From contig CAYWEN010000017.1 of the NCBI GenBank assembly GCA_964457545.1, positions 1 through 25,068 of the forward strand: 25,068 nt of DNA. Reading direction: 5' to 3'. The translations under genes and the position numbers were made by a program. The stretch comes from JAGGTJ01 sp964457545. GTDB taxonomy: Bacteria; Desulfobacterota; DSM-4660; Desulfatiglandales; Desulfatiglandaceae. The notes below the pieces were generated by a model. It had not been told where the DNA came from. It did not search any database and saw only the letters and a program-made list of their open reading frames with translations. This document shows, piece after piece, positions 15,170 to 23,863 of the stretch. How positions within the stretch are numbered: the first letter of the stretch is position 1; the number at the start of each line of letters is the position of its first letter.

Positions 15170-18100
15170 CTACCTGGTCATCTTGTTGTGATATTCCTGC
15201 AACGGCATAACATCCATGTCCCCTTTTATTATGGATCTTATAGCCATGGCAGTAGCCCTTGCTCCTGCCACGGTAGTAGTATATGCCACCTCAAATGTTA
15301 GGGCTGCACGGCGGATAGAATATGATTCAGCGATTGCCTTTTTGTTGCTGGTGGTATTGATAACAAGGTCTATCTCTCCGTTTTTTATCATATCAACGAC
15401 ATGGGGCCTTCCCTCCCTGACCTTGTTGACACGATTGTTTTTAATGCCGTGCATTGAAAGAAAGGCTGATGTTCCGCCTGTAGCAACAATTGTAAAACCC
15501 ATATCATAAAGTTGACGGGCAGTGTCAAGGATTCCTGGCTTGTCACTGTCCTTTACACTGATAAACACTGTTCCGGACACGGGTAATTTCTGGCCGGCGG
15601 CAATCTGGGACTTGGCAAAGGCAATACCAAAAGAAGAACCAATACCCATAACCTCTCCGGTGGACCTCATTTCAGGTCCCAGGATGGTATCCACCATTGG
15701 GAATTTTTCAAAAGGAAATACTGATTCCTTCACAGATATGTGCGTTGGAACAACCTCTTTTTCAAGCCCGAGGGATTGCAGTGTTTTTCCCAACATTACC
15801 TTGGTAGCAAGCCGGGCAAAGGGGACTCCTGTTGCCTTGCTTACAAACGGCACGGTACGTGATGCCCTGGGGTTCACTTCAATAACGTAGAGGACATTGT
15901 TTTTTATTGCATACTGGATATTCATAAGGCCTATGACATTGAGTTCACGGGCCATGTCAACCGTCTGGACCTTGATCTGCTCCAGGATGAGCGGGCTTAC
16001 AGATCTCGGTGGCAATACACAGGCACTGTCTCCGCTATGAATACCTGCCTCTTCGATATGTTCCATGATACCTGCTATTATCGTATCTGTCCCGTCAGAA
16101 ATGGCATCAACGTCGATTTCCGTGGCATCTTCCAGAAACTTGTCGATCAATATGGGTTTGCCGGGAGACACTTCCACAGCGCTTTTCATATAGTATTCCA
16201 GGTCTTCCTGGTCGTATACTATCTCCATTGCCCTGCCCCCAAGAACAAAGGACGGCCTGACTACAACAGGATAACCTATATCATGAGCTACCTGAACAGC
16301 CTGTTCTTTATTTACGGCTATGCCATTTTCCGGCTGAAGGATTCCAAGCTTTTTGAGCATCGACTGGAATCGTTCCCTGTTTTCTGCCATATCAATACTG
16401 TCAGGTGAGGTTCCAAGGATATTTACACCTGCCTGAGCAAGGGAGACAGAGATGTTCAGAGGGGTTTGGCCCCCAAACTGGACAATAATACCGTCTGCAT
16501 TTTCCTGTTCAACTATATTAAGGACATCTTCCCTGGTGATAGGTTCAAAATATAGTTTGTCTGATGTATCGTAATCTGTACTTACTGTTTCCGGATTACT
16601 GTTTACCATTATGCTTTCTATGCCCATCTCCCTTAATGCAAAAGAGGCCTGGACACAGCAGTAATCAAACTCGATTCCTTGTCCGATACGATTGGGACCA
16701 CCACCCAGGATTACCACTTTTTTCTTGCGTGCGGGACGTATCTCGTTTTCTGATTCATAACTCGAATAGTAGTAAGGGGTATATGCCTTGAATTCAGCGG
16801 CACATGTGTCTACCAATTTAAATACAGGTTTCAGACCTGTTTCCTCACGCAGGCGATATATATCGGTCTCATTCACACCCATGATCCTGGCAAGTTCGAT
16901 GTCAGAAAAGCCGTATTCCTTGGCCTTTCTGAAAAGCTCCTTGTCAACAGATCTGATGGAATCCATGTTTTTGGCAGCTGATGCAATGTCTGATTCAAGG
17001 TCAGATATCTGTTTGATATTGTAAAGAAACCATGGATCTATACCGGTAAGGCTGTGAATTCTGTCAATGGAAAAACCCATTGACAATGCAGCGTAAATCT
17101 GAAATATGCGTTGGGAGTTAGGTTTTGTTAATGCCTCTTCTATGCCTTCTTTTGTTCCCTCTGAAAGATCATTGCTGTCATAGATATTGCCGCCAAGGCC
17201 GGAACGACCGATTTCAACGGATCTTATTGCCTTTTGTAGCGATTCTTTGAAGGTGCGTCCAATGGCCATGGTCTCGCCAACAGATTTCATTGATGTGGTA
17301 ATAATATCCTCAGCACCGTGAAATTTTTCAAATGGCCAACGTGGTATCTTGACTACACAGTAGTCTATAGTCGGTTCAAAGGATGCCCTTGTTTCTCTTG
17401 TTATATCATTAGGAAGTTCATCAAGGGTGTATCCTACGGCAAGTTTTGCTGCTATCTTGGCAATGGGAAAACCTGTGGCCTTTGATGCAAGGGCCGAACT
17501 TCTCGAGACACGAGGATTCATTTCTATAACCATCATTTTTCCTGTATCAGGATGTATGGCAAACTGTATGTTTGATCCTCCGGTCTCTACCCCTATTTCC
17601 TGTATAATATTTATTGCGGCATCACGCATTGCCTGATATTCTCTGTCAGTCAGGGTCTGGGCAGGTGCTACTGTAATACTGTCACCGGTATGTACTCCCA
17701 TGGGATCAAAATTTTCTATGGAGCATATAATAACAACATTGTCCTTGAAGTCTCTCATAACCTCCAGCTCAAATTCCTTCCACCCAATGAGAGACTCCTC
17801 AATAATAACCTCTGAAACCATACTGGCATCAAGTCCTGCCCTGACAACATCCTCCATCTCTTCCCTGTTATATGCGATGCCGCTACCTGTGCCTCCAAGG
17901 GTAAAACTTGCTCTGATGATCAGGGGATAGCCTATGTTTTCCGCTACTTCTCTTGCCTGATCCAGGGTCCTTGCAATACCGCTTTTGGGTACACGAAGGC
18001 CTATATTGTCCATGGCATTACGAAACAGTTCCCTTGTTTCTGCCTTTTGTATTACAGGAAGGGATGCTCCTATCATCTCTATTCCGAGATTATCCAACAA

Positions 18101-18418
18101 GCCGGTCGTAGCAACCTTGACGGCTGTATTAAGGCCTGTCTGACCGCCCACGGTGGGAAGAATGGCATCAGGTCTTTCCTTCTCGATAATCCTTGCAACT
18201 ATGTCCGGTACAATGGGTTCTATATAGGTGCGATGGGCCGTTTCCGGATCAGTCATTATAGTGGCAGGATTGCTGTTTATGAGTATTACCTCATAACCTT
18301 CTTCTTTCAGAGCCTTACACGCCTGGGTTCCTGAATAGTCAAATTCACACCCCTGCCCGATTACTATGGGCCCTGAACCTATAATAAGTATTTTTTTTAT
18401 ATCACTGCGTTTTGGCAT
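15170..18418 (-). CDS. carB: Carbamoyl-phosphate synthase large subunit
   Basis: Makes carbamoyl phosphate for pyrimidines and arginine from bicarbonate, ammonia and two ATP, using ammonia channelled from CarA. The 1082 residues are full length. Two homologous ATP-grasp halves are evident: IIGSGPIVIGQGCEFDYSG near residue 12 and ILGGGPNRIGQGIEFDYCC near 567, each followed by its NSNP(A/E)T motif and glycine-rich loop (LGGTGSG; LGGRAME). The C-terminal 150 residues form the MGS-like allosteric domain, including GFTIVATGGTSAFL, where UMP and ornithine bind in known enzymes. The ATG is followed by PKRSDIKKILIIGSG, the usual start. No strong Shine-Dalgarno is visible. It follows carA after an unusually long 262-base gap. 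Confidence 0.98.
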   Translation of the reverse strand: MPKRSDIKKILIIGSGPIVIGQGCEFDYSGTQACKALKEEGYEVILINSNPATIMTDPETAHRTYIEPIVPDIVARIIEKERPDAILPTVGGQTGLNTAVKVATTGLLDNLGIEMIGASLPVIQKAETRELFRNAMDNIGLRVPKSGIARTLDQAREVAENIGYPLIIRASFTLGGTGSGIAYNREEMEDVVRAGLDASMVSEVIIEESLIGWKEFELEVMRDFKDNVVIICSIENFDPMGVHTGDSITVAPAQTLTDREYQAMRDAAINIIQEIGVETGGSNIQFAIHPDTGKMMVIEMNPRVSRSSALASKATGFPIAKIAAKLAVGYTLDELPNDITRETRASFEPTIDYCVVKIPRWPFEKFHGAEDIITTSMKSVGETMAIGRTFKESLQKAIRSVEIGRSGLGGNIYDSNDLSEGTKEGIEEALTKPNSQRIFQIYAALSMGFSIDRIHSLTGIDPWFLYNIKQISDLESDIASAAKNMDSIRSVDKELFRKAKEYGFSDIELARIMGVNETDIYRLREETGLKPVFKLVDTCAAEFKAYTPYYYSSYESENEIRPARKKKVVILGGGPNRIGQGIEFDYCCVQASFALREMGIESIMVNSNPETVSTDYDTSDKLYFEPITREDVLNIVEQENADGIIVQFGGQTPLNISVSLAQAGVNILGTSPDSIDMAENRERFQSMLKKLGILQPENGIAVNKEQAVQVAHDIGYPVVVRPSFVLGGRAMEIVYDQEDLEYYMKSAVEVSPGKPILIDKFLEDATEIDVDAISDGTDTIIAGIMEHIEEAGIHSGDSACVLPPRSVSPLILEQIKVQTVDMARELNVIGLMNIQYAIKNNVLYVIEVNPRASRTVPFVSKATGVPFARLATKVMLGKTLQSLGLEKEVVPTHISVKESVFPFEKFPMVDTILGPEMRSTGEVMGIGSSFGIAFAKSQIAAGQKLPVSGTVFISVKDSDKPGILDTARQLYDMGFTIVATGGTSAFLSMHGIKNNRVNKVREGRPHVVDMIKNGEIDLVINTTSNKKAIAESYSIRRAALTFEVAYTTTVAGARATAMAIRSIIKGDMDVMPLQEYHNKMTR

Positions 18419-18537
18419 TATCTTTGATGATTACCTGTTTCCCATCCGTAAATGAAATTGTTTGTTCGATATCAAGGCATGCGAAAATATTCAACTCAGG
18501 AATGTGTCTTCAGAATTGAAATCTGAATATAATGATG

Positions 18538-18580
18538 CGGGCAAGACAGCCATTGATGGCCGGGTATTTGGTGTTGCCCG
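18538..18580 (-). promoter_or_regulatory. Structured element in the carA-carB gap
   Basis: CGGGCAA (18538-18544) and TTGCCCG (18574-18580) form a perfect 7-bp closing stem around an inner GCCA-TTGA-TGGC hairpin at 18549-18560. Nearby are TTCAGA/TCTGAA with a seven-base loop (18509-18527), the palindrome AGGCACTGCCT (18606-18616) and GACGGT/ACCGTC across the carA stop (18659-18682). No gene is found in the 262-base gap (18419-18680). A processing, attenuation or internal-promoter role is possible; nothing matches a riboswitch I know. Confidence 0.35.
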
Positions 18581-18680
18581 ACATATTTGTTTGTATTTTG
18601 TATGGAGGCACTGCCTGAACAATTTACTTGATTAAAGTATAAAAACAGAGAAGGAACAGACGGTTTTTTTTGCAAGACCG

Positions 18681-19814
18681 TCATTTCTTTTTTTTCATCA
18701 GATCAATAAATTTATCAAAAAGATAAGCTGCATCATGCGGGCCTGGAGATGCCTCAGGATGATACTGAACGGAAAAAAGAGGAAGTTTCCTGTGGGAAAT
18801 GCCCTCAACAGTATTATCATTAAGATTGATATGACTTATTCTGATATCAGGGTCTTTGAAAGATTTAATGTCTACGCAAAACCCATGATTTTGGGATGTG
18901 ATATGCACCTTGCCTGTAGATAGATCCTTTACCGGCTGATTGCCTCCATGGTGGCCAAACCTTAGTTTGAATGTTTTGGCGCCAAGGGCCAGACTTAATA
19001 ACTGATGTCCGAGACAGATGCCAAAAACAGGTCTTTTGCCTATCTGATTCCTGATGGTCCTTACAGCATAGGTTACAGGTGCAGGGTCTCCCGGTCCGTT
19101 ACTTAAGAAAAGGCCATGAGGAGCAAGTTCGTCTATAAGCCGGGGGTCGGTATTTGCAGGCAAAACCATGACATTACATTCCCTGCTTTCCAAAGAACGT
19201 AATATATTGTATTTGATACCGCAATCAAGGGCCACCACCCTGAACTTTCCCGGATGGTCAGGCCAGGCAGGTTTGCCCTTTTCCCATTCAAGAGGGACAA
19301 TGTGGCCATCACGCCATGCTACAGGAGCCTTGCCTGTAACATGCATGACCATATCCGTTCCTGTCATGCCGGGGATATTTTTTGCCCTGTCCACAAGGGA
19401 CGATGGGTTCAGGTCGGTTGTGGATACAGCCCCCCTCATGGCACCTTTTAGCCTTATATGCCTTGTAAGGGCACGTGTATCAATACCCTCAATTCCTGGC
19501 ACACCGTTTTCCTGCAGGTAATCGGCAAGGCTCTTTGTTGCACGCCAGTTACTTGGATATCCCTGGTATTCCTTTATTAACAGAGCCTCCACCTGAATCC
19601 CGGACGATTCGATATCCTCATCATTGGTACCATAATTACCAATAAGGGGGTAGGTCATTGTCACCATCTGCCCACGGTAAGACGGATCTGTAAGTATCTC
19701 CTGGTAACCGGTCATACTGGTGTTAAAAACCACCTCACCAAAAGACTCACACGGCCCGGTAAACGACCGGCCGGTAAATACTGTCCCATCTTCCAATGCC
19801 AACAATGCTTTCAT
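18681..19814 (-). CDS. carA: Carbamoyl-phosphate synthase small (glutaminase) subunit
   Basis: Hydrolyses glutamine and passes ammonia to CarB. From the ATG at 19814 it has 377 residues, the usual CarA length, starting MKALLALEDGTVFTGRSF. The class I amidotransferase triad is intact: Cys267 in GICLGHQ, and His352 and Glu354 in YHPEASPGPHD. The N-terminal small-subunit fold is recognisable from EVVFNTSMTGYQEILTDPSY. An ATG at 19856 in the same frame adds 14 residues unlike the family and is rejected. The chosen ATG overlaps the stop of an upstream 89-codon open frame as ATGA, and its own ribosome site is weak (GGATG). The gene leads the carA-carB-purF unit and is divergent from trmO. Confidence 0.97.
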   Translation of the reverse strand: MKALLALEDGTVFTGRSFTGPCESFGEVVFNTSMTGYQEILTDPSYRGQMVTMTYPLIGNYGTNDEDIESSGIQVEALLIKEYQGYPSNWRATKSLADYLQENGVPGIEGIDTRALTRHIRLKGAMRGAVSTTDLNPSSLVDRAKNIPGMTGTDMVMHVTGKAPVAWRDGHIVPLEWEKGKPAWPDHPGKFRVVALDCGIKYNILRSLESRECNVMVLPANTDPRLIDELAPHGLFLSNGPGDPAPVTYAVRTIRNQIGKRPVFGICLGHQLLSLALGAKTFKLRFGHHGGNQPVKDLSTGKVHITSQNHGFCVDIKSFKDPDIRISHINLNDNTVEGISHRKLPLFSVQYHPEASPGPHDAAYLFDKFIDLMKKKK

Positions 19815-20080
19815 ATCACATCCATGTACAAAACAAAGATGACCACTGTCAGACATGCGCCTGCCATGCGACCGGCACAGTACGATTTGTCAGGCAGTCT
19901 TTGATAAACCATGGCAACCTGATTAACTTGTATGTAGCCTTCCTGTTTGAATTTTGTTAGACTGTTTTCCACCCGCACATGGCTGTATGCTGTCCGGAAG
20001 GGACATGCAAGCGCACAGACAAATTGCAGTATGCTGTCTGCAAGTCTTGGTGTAATTTGCTGTAATACATTGTCTTTCAT
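19811..20080 (-). CDS. Candidate upstream open frame coupled to carA
   Basis: An 89-codon frame starting MKDNVLQQITPRLADSILQF and ending in a hydrophobic stretch, ACLTVVIFVLYMDVI. Its TGA shares bases with the carA start (ATGA), as coupled genes often do. AGGA stands only three bases before its ATG, closer than ideal. I recognise no family, and the composition is not clearly protein-like. It may instead be an open frame by chance within a long carA leader. It is listed because the exact overlap and the weak carA ribosome site make coupling possible. Confidence 0.25.
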   Translation of the reverse strand: MKDNVLQQITPRLADSILQFVCALACPFRTAYSHVRVENSLTKFKQEGYIQVNQVAMVYQRLPDKSYCAGRMAGACLTVVIFVLYMDVI

Positions 20081-20230
20081 TGATCCTGTAAAAAACTCTT
20101 TTGGATTTGAAACCCGGTTTTGTCCAGAATCTGTTTGCAGGTGTATATAGTATAATTAAGTATAGTATAATAAGGCCAATTTGAAACAATCATTTTCACA
20201 GTAAAAAACAAAGGCGTCAAGGGAAAAAAC
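19815..20230. other. Divergent intergenic region between carA and trmO
   Basis: This 416-base gap is where the coding strand switches. It must contain the promoters for carA (minus) and trmO-recD2 (plus), probably around the AT-rich tandem repeat at 20146-20175. Apart from the candidate open frame at 19811-20080 no gene is seen. GTATGCTGTC occurs twice (19986-19995 and 20030-20039), and TGTCC/GGACA forms a small hairpin just after the first copy. No known PyrR or UMP attenuator structure was recognised. Confidence 0.4.
20146..20175. repeat. 15-bp tandem repeat containing TATAAT boxes
   Basis: Two adjacent 15-base units, TATAGTATAATTAAG (20146-20160) and TATAGTATAATAAGG (20161-20175), agree at 13 positions. 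Each carries a perfect TATAAT on the plus strand and TATACT on the minus strand, so the block could serve as the -10 region for divergent promoters. No good -35 was found at standard spacing on the plus strand. On the minus strand TTGTTT lies 16 bases before a TACTAT. Confidence 0.4.
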
Positions 20231-20653
20231 ATGGGAAACAAATTTGAGCTTTATCAAATAGGAACTGTTAAAAAACAGGAAAGTGAGATTTTGATCAGGA
20301 TATGTGAAAAATACAAGGATGCCCTTGTTGGTCTTGACGGTTTTTCCCATATAATCGTATGTTACTGGTTTCATAAAAATGATTTGCCTGATCAGAGACA
20401 GATCCTCCAGGTACATCCAAGGCGCCAAAAACATAATCCCCTTACAGGTGTGTTTGCTACCTGTTCTTCTGTGCGGCCCAATCTGATTGCCATATCAATC
20501 AGTAAAATCATTTCAGTTGAGGACACGGTTATACGTATTGATGACATTGATGCCTTTGACCGGACTCCGGTGATAGATGTCAAGCCGTATATCCCTTACA
20601 TGCATTCAAAAACAGACGAGATCAAGGTTCCTGAATGGATCTTAACAAGATAG
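20231..20653 (+). CDS. trmO: TrmO/TsaA-family tRNA methyltransferase
   Basis: A 140-residue protein of the TsaA-like beta-barrel family; the characterised member TrmO N6-methylates t6A37 of tRNA-Thr using S-adenosylmethionine. Family motifs are GLDGFSHIIV (34-43), QVHPRRQ (60-66), NPLTGVFAT (69-77), SVRPNLI (80-86) and TPVIDVKPYIPY (112-123). It lacks the C-terminal extension of the 235-residue E. coli protein, as do other short members. Two positions differ from the common form: FATCSSVRPN instead of FATRSPxRPN, and DRTPVID instead of DGTPVLD. The substrate may therefore differ from that of E. coli TrmO. The start lacks a canonical Shine-Dalgarno (AAGGGAAAAAAC lies upstream). Its last 19 bases overlap recD2. 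Confidence 0.85.
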   Translation: MGNKFELYQIGTVKKQESEILIRICEKYKDALVGLDGFSHIIVCYWFHKNDLPDQRQILQVHPRRQKHNPLTGVFATCSSVRPNLIAISISKIISVEDTVIRIDDIDAFDRTPVIDVKPYIPYMHSKTDEIKVPEWILTR

Positions 20654-22887
20654 GCAGTGATGTCCCTGCAAGGCTGAAAGGCCAGATAGAAAGGATTACC
20701 TTTGTCAATGAAGATAACGGTTTTACCATAGCAAAGGTAAGGGTGTTCGGTCAGGATGACCTGGTAACAGTGGTAGGGACACTGATGTCTCCAACTCCGG
20801 GTGAAATCCTTGAGATGCAGGGAAAATGGGTTATGCATCCCAGGTATGGCGAACAGTTCAGGATAGCAGACTACAAAACTGCCATACCTGCCACAATATA
20901 TGGTATTCAGAAGTATCTGGGTTCAGGACTTGTAAAAGGTATCGGCCCTGTTATGTCGAGGCGGATAGTAAAGAAATTTGGTGAGGATACCCTCAATATT
21001 ATAGAAGAGCATCCTGACAGGCTTATGGAGGTGGAGGGTATTGGAAAAAAACGTATTGACATGATCCGGCAGGCATGGGAGGAACAGAAAGAGATTCGCA
21101 AGGTTATGCTTTTTCTCCAGGGCCACGGTGTAAGTTCCGGCTATGCCGGCAAAATATTTAAACAGTATGGAAACAGGGCCATCCAGATTGTCACGGAAAA
21201 TCCATACAGACTTGCAAACGATATCTTTGGAATAGGTTTTGTAACTGCAGACAGCATTGCTTCAAAACTTGGTTTTCCTAAAGACTCGCAGATGAGAATT
21301 GAATCAGGGATAATCTATGTCCTTCAAAAGCTTGCCAATGAAGGACATGTCTATTATCCGTATCAGGGACTTGTAAAAAAGGCGATAAAGATCCTGTCTG
21401 TTGACAGGGAGCTTGTTGTAACATCCCTGACGTCCCTTGCCCTTAAGGATCAAATAGTCATTAAGGATCTGGAAGAAAACAGCAGATCTTCCGATGATAC
21501 CAAGGCAGTTTATCTGTCGATGTTCTATCTGTGTGAAACGGGCGTTGCCGAAAAACTGATCAGTCTGATTAAGGCACCAAAAGGCATTAGAAAACCGGAC
21601 TCAAAAAAGGCTATTGACTGGGTGCAGAAAGAACTTGCAATTTCTCTTGCCGAAAAACAGGCAAAGGCTGTATTGGCCAGCATGGAAAACAAGGTTATGG
21701 TCATAACAGGGGGGCCTGGCACAGGCAAAACAACCATTATAAATGCCATGTTAAAGATATTCCTTAAGCTTACAGACAGAGTTATGCTGGCAGCGCCAAC
21801 GGGCAGGGCAGCAAAAAGGATGAGTGAAACAACCGGACATGAGGCAAGGACCATTCATCGCATGCTTGAATTCAGTATGCACGAAAGAAAATTCAAAAAG
21901 GACGAACTGGATCCCCTTGAATGCGATATGCTGATAATAGATGAGGCATCCATGATAGATACGGTCCTTATGTACAACCTTCTTAAAGCTGTTCCCCCTG
22001 AAGCAACGATGATTCTCGTGGGAGATGTGAATCAGCTCCCGTCTGTTGGCGCCGGAAACATCCTGAAGGACATAATAACCTCAAACATTCTTCCTGTGGT
22101 TGAATTGAACGAAATATTCAGACAGGCAAAAGAGAGCAAAATAATAATCAATGCCCACAGAATCAACAAAGGGCAAATGCCATTATTTGATATGAAGGAT
22201 CAGGCAAGCGATTTTTTCTTCTTTGAACAAAACGATCCGCAGGCATTGCTTGATACAATTATTGATCTGGTCAGGACCCGTATTCCGAACAAATTTGCCT
22301 TTGACCCGATAAATGAAATACAGGTGCTCAGCCCTATGCGCAGGGGTATTGTAGGCACAGGCAACCTGAATGTCAGGCTTCAGGAGGCTCTCAACCCTTC
22401 AGGGAAAACCCTGACAAGGGGAACCAGGAAATTTCGTATCAACGACAAGGTTATGCAGATCAAGAACAACTACGACAAAGAGGTGTTTAACGGTGATATG
22501 GGACAGATAACAAACATAGATCCTGAAGAACAGGAACTTACCATCCGGTTTGATCGTTATTCCGTACGCTATGATTTCTCCGAATTAGATGAAATCGTAC
22601 TTGCCTATGCCATCTCTGTGCACAAGTCACAGGGCTCGGAATATCCTGCTGTAGTAATTCCCCTTGTAACCCAGCATTACATTCTTTTGCAACGAAACCT
22701 TATATATACGGCCGTTACAAGAGGACAAAAACTGGTGGTGCTTGCAGGTACGAAAAAGGCCCTTGCAATGGGTATCAAAAACAACAAAACTCAAAGGCGT
22801 TATACCAATCTTTCAGAAACCCTGCAGACTTTGTCATATCAAGCTGATAGTGGTTTTTACCCCGGCATGGGTCTTCAGCAGGGTTGA
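20635..22887 (+). CDS. recD2: ATP-dependent RecD2-type helicase
   Basis: A 750-residue superfamily 1B 5'-3' DNA helicase of the RecD2 (RecD-like, without RecBC) group, acting in DNA repair and replication-fork processing. The N-terminal OB-like region (ERITFVNEDNGFTIAKV) and a helix-hairpin-helix region (GIGPVMSRRI at 102-111, VEGIGKKRI at 133-141) are typical. The motor shows Walker A GGPGTGKTT (359-367), APTGRAAKRMSE (motif Ia), Walker B LIIDEASM (433-440), LVGDVNQLPSVG (motif III), and near the C-terminus VHKSQGSEYPAV and YTAVTRGQK (motifs V and VI). AAGG lies seven bases before the ATG. The gene begins inside trmO in another frame, so the two are likely translationally coupled. Confidence 0.95.
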   Translation: MDLNKIGSDVPARLKGQIERITFVNEDNGFTIAKVRVFGQDDLVTVVGTLMSPTPGEILEMQGKWVMHPRYGEQFRIADYKTAIPATIYGIQKYLGSGLVKGIGPVMSRRIVKKFGEDTLNIIEEHPDRLMEVEGIGKKRIDMIRQAWEEQKEIRKVMLFLQGHGVSSGYAGKIFKQYGNRAIQIVTENPYRLANDIFGIGFVTADSIASKLGFPKDSQMRIESGIIYVLQKLANEGHVYYPYQGLVKKAIKILSVDRELVVTSLTSLALKDQIVIKDLEENSRSSDDTKAVYLSMFYLCETGVAEKLISLIKAPKGIRKPDSKKAIDWVQKELAISLAEKQAKAVLASMENKVMVITGGPGTGKTTIINAMLKIFLKLTDRVMLAAPTGRAAKRMSETTGHEARTIHRMLEFSMHERKFKKDELDPLECDMLIIDEASMIDTVLMYNLLKAVPPEATMILVGDVNQLPSVGAGNILKDIITSNILPVVELNEIFRQAKESKIIINAHRINKGQMPLFDMKDQASDFFFFEQNDPQALLDTIIDLVRTRIPNKFAFDPINEIQVLSPMRRGIVGTGNLNVRLQEALNPSGKTLTRGTRKFRINDKVMQIKNNYDKEVFNGDMGQITNIDPEEQELTIRFDRYSVRYDFSELDEIVLAYAISVHKSQGSEYPAVVIPLVTQHYILLQRNLIYTAVTRGQKLVVLAGTKKALAMGIKNNKTQRRYTNLSETLQTLSYQADSGFYPGMGLQQG

Positions 22888-23030
22888 TCACCTGCCCTTG
22901 AAAAGGACAACCTCAACCAGATCTTCCGGAAACTTTGTCAAAAATCCACTATACTGTATTGCAGATAAAAAACATCACTCTTTTTTAAAAAATGACCTGC
23001 ATGCCTTTTGTGTGTAAGGAGTGATAACAT

Positions 23031-23741
23031 ATGAAGCCTTCAGTTCAGACTATACCTTTCATACAACTGGCACTGGCCTTTATCCCTGTAATAATTGTTA
23101 TAGGGGTAATATGGAAGTGGGGCTTCAATTACATGACCCATATCTATGCTGTGCTCAGGATGCTTGTTCAGCTTTTGCTTATTGGATATCTGCTTGCCTT
23201 TATTTTTAAATCCACCACCCCGTATATAGTTGTCATTGTGTTAACAGTAATGCTGTCTGTATCAAGCTGGATTTCTTTGAGGACAAGTAAAATACCCAGA
23301 AAAAATTTGTATCTTAAATCTGTTGCAGCCATTTTTATCGGCGGAGGCACCATTCTGATATTAATAACACAGTTTGTTCTTCAGTTACACCCCTGGTACA
23401 TGCCAAATTATGTGATACCATTGGCAGGTATGATTTTTGCTAATGCAATGAATGCGGTCAGTCTTGCGATAGAACGATTAGAAGCAGAGACAGATCGGGA
23501 TGTTCCATATGACAAGGCACGTATAATTGCATTACGCGCTTCTCTGATTCCGATAACAAATTCTCTTTTTGCAGTAGGTCTGGTGTCATTGCCAGGAATG
23601 ATGACAGGACAAATCCTGTCCGGTATTTCGCCCTTTATAGCAGCAAGATATCAGATCATGGTTATGTGTATGATTTTTGGTTCGGCAGGGATTTCATCGG
23701 CATGTTTTTTAATCTTTGCAAGATCTGATTTCATCAGATAG
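23031..23741 (+). CDS. fetB: FetB/UPF0014-family membrane permease, without its ATPase partner
   Basis: A 236-residue membrane protein with about seven hydrophobic segments. Family signatures are RMLVQLLLIGYLLAF (about 43-57), PLAGMIFANAMNAVSLAIER (about 130-149) and LVSLPGMMTGQILSG followed by YQIMVM near residues 184-210. In E. coli FetB works with the ATPase FetA in iron export and oxidative-stress resistance. No fetA or other ABC ATPase gene is next to it: recD2 lies 143 bases upstream and hpt 122 bases downstream. The ATP-binding subunit must be encoded elsewhere, or the permease works differently here. AAGGAG before the ATG at 23031 makes the start secure, and a terminator candidate follows directly. 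Confidence 0.88.
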   Translation: MKPSVQTIPFIQLALAFIPVIIVIGVIWKWGFNYMTHIYAVLRMLVQLLLIGYLLAFIFKSTTPYIVVIVLTVMLSVSSWISLRTSKIPRKNLYLKSVAAIFIGGGTILILITQFVLQLHPWYMPNYVIPLAGMIFANAMNAVSLAIERLEAETDRDVPYDKARIIALRASLIPITNSLFAVGLVSLPGMMTGQILSGISPFIAARYQIMVMCMIFGSAGISSACFLIFARSDFIR

Positions 23742-23742
23742 T

Positions 23743-23781
23743 ACCCATCAGGGAATGGCCAGTGGGCATTAGTGGGTTTTT
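23743..23781 (+). terminator. Putative intrinsic terminator after fetB
   Basis: ACCCA (23743-23747) pairs with TGGGT (23773-23777), with an inner AATG-G-CC / GG-G-CATT hairpin between them and TTTTT at 23777-23781. It begins two bases after the fetB stop. The interrupted stem lowers confidence. A GGATATC direct repeat (two copies, ten bases apart) follows, upstream of hpt. Confidence 0.5.
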
Positions 23782-23863
23782 AATCCGGATATCGCAGGAT
23801 ATCTCAGGTCTGAATTCAATATATTGCTGAAGTTATTTTAGAAACAACTGCAAGGGAGGAGCC

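Noticed and set aside
18496..18684. 62-codon frame in the carA-carB gap
   Set aside because: No ribosome site; lies over several inverted repeats, which explain the region better.
19815..19856. Longer N-terminus of CarA from the ATG at 19856
   Set aside because: The 14 extra residues do not resemble CarA; the family starts at MKALLALEDG.
20101..20125. Sequence resembling a tRNA T arm on the minus strand
   Set aside because: The loop has an extra base, and no acceptor stem or anticodon arm can be drawn around it.
19923..20189. 88-codon minus-strand frame upstream of carA
   Set aside because: Overlaps the AT-rich promoter-like repeat and lacks a ribosome site; the other frame (19811-20080) is the better candidate.
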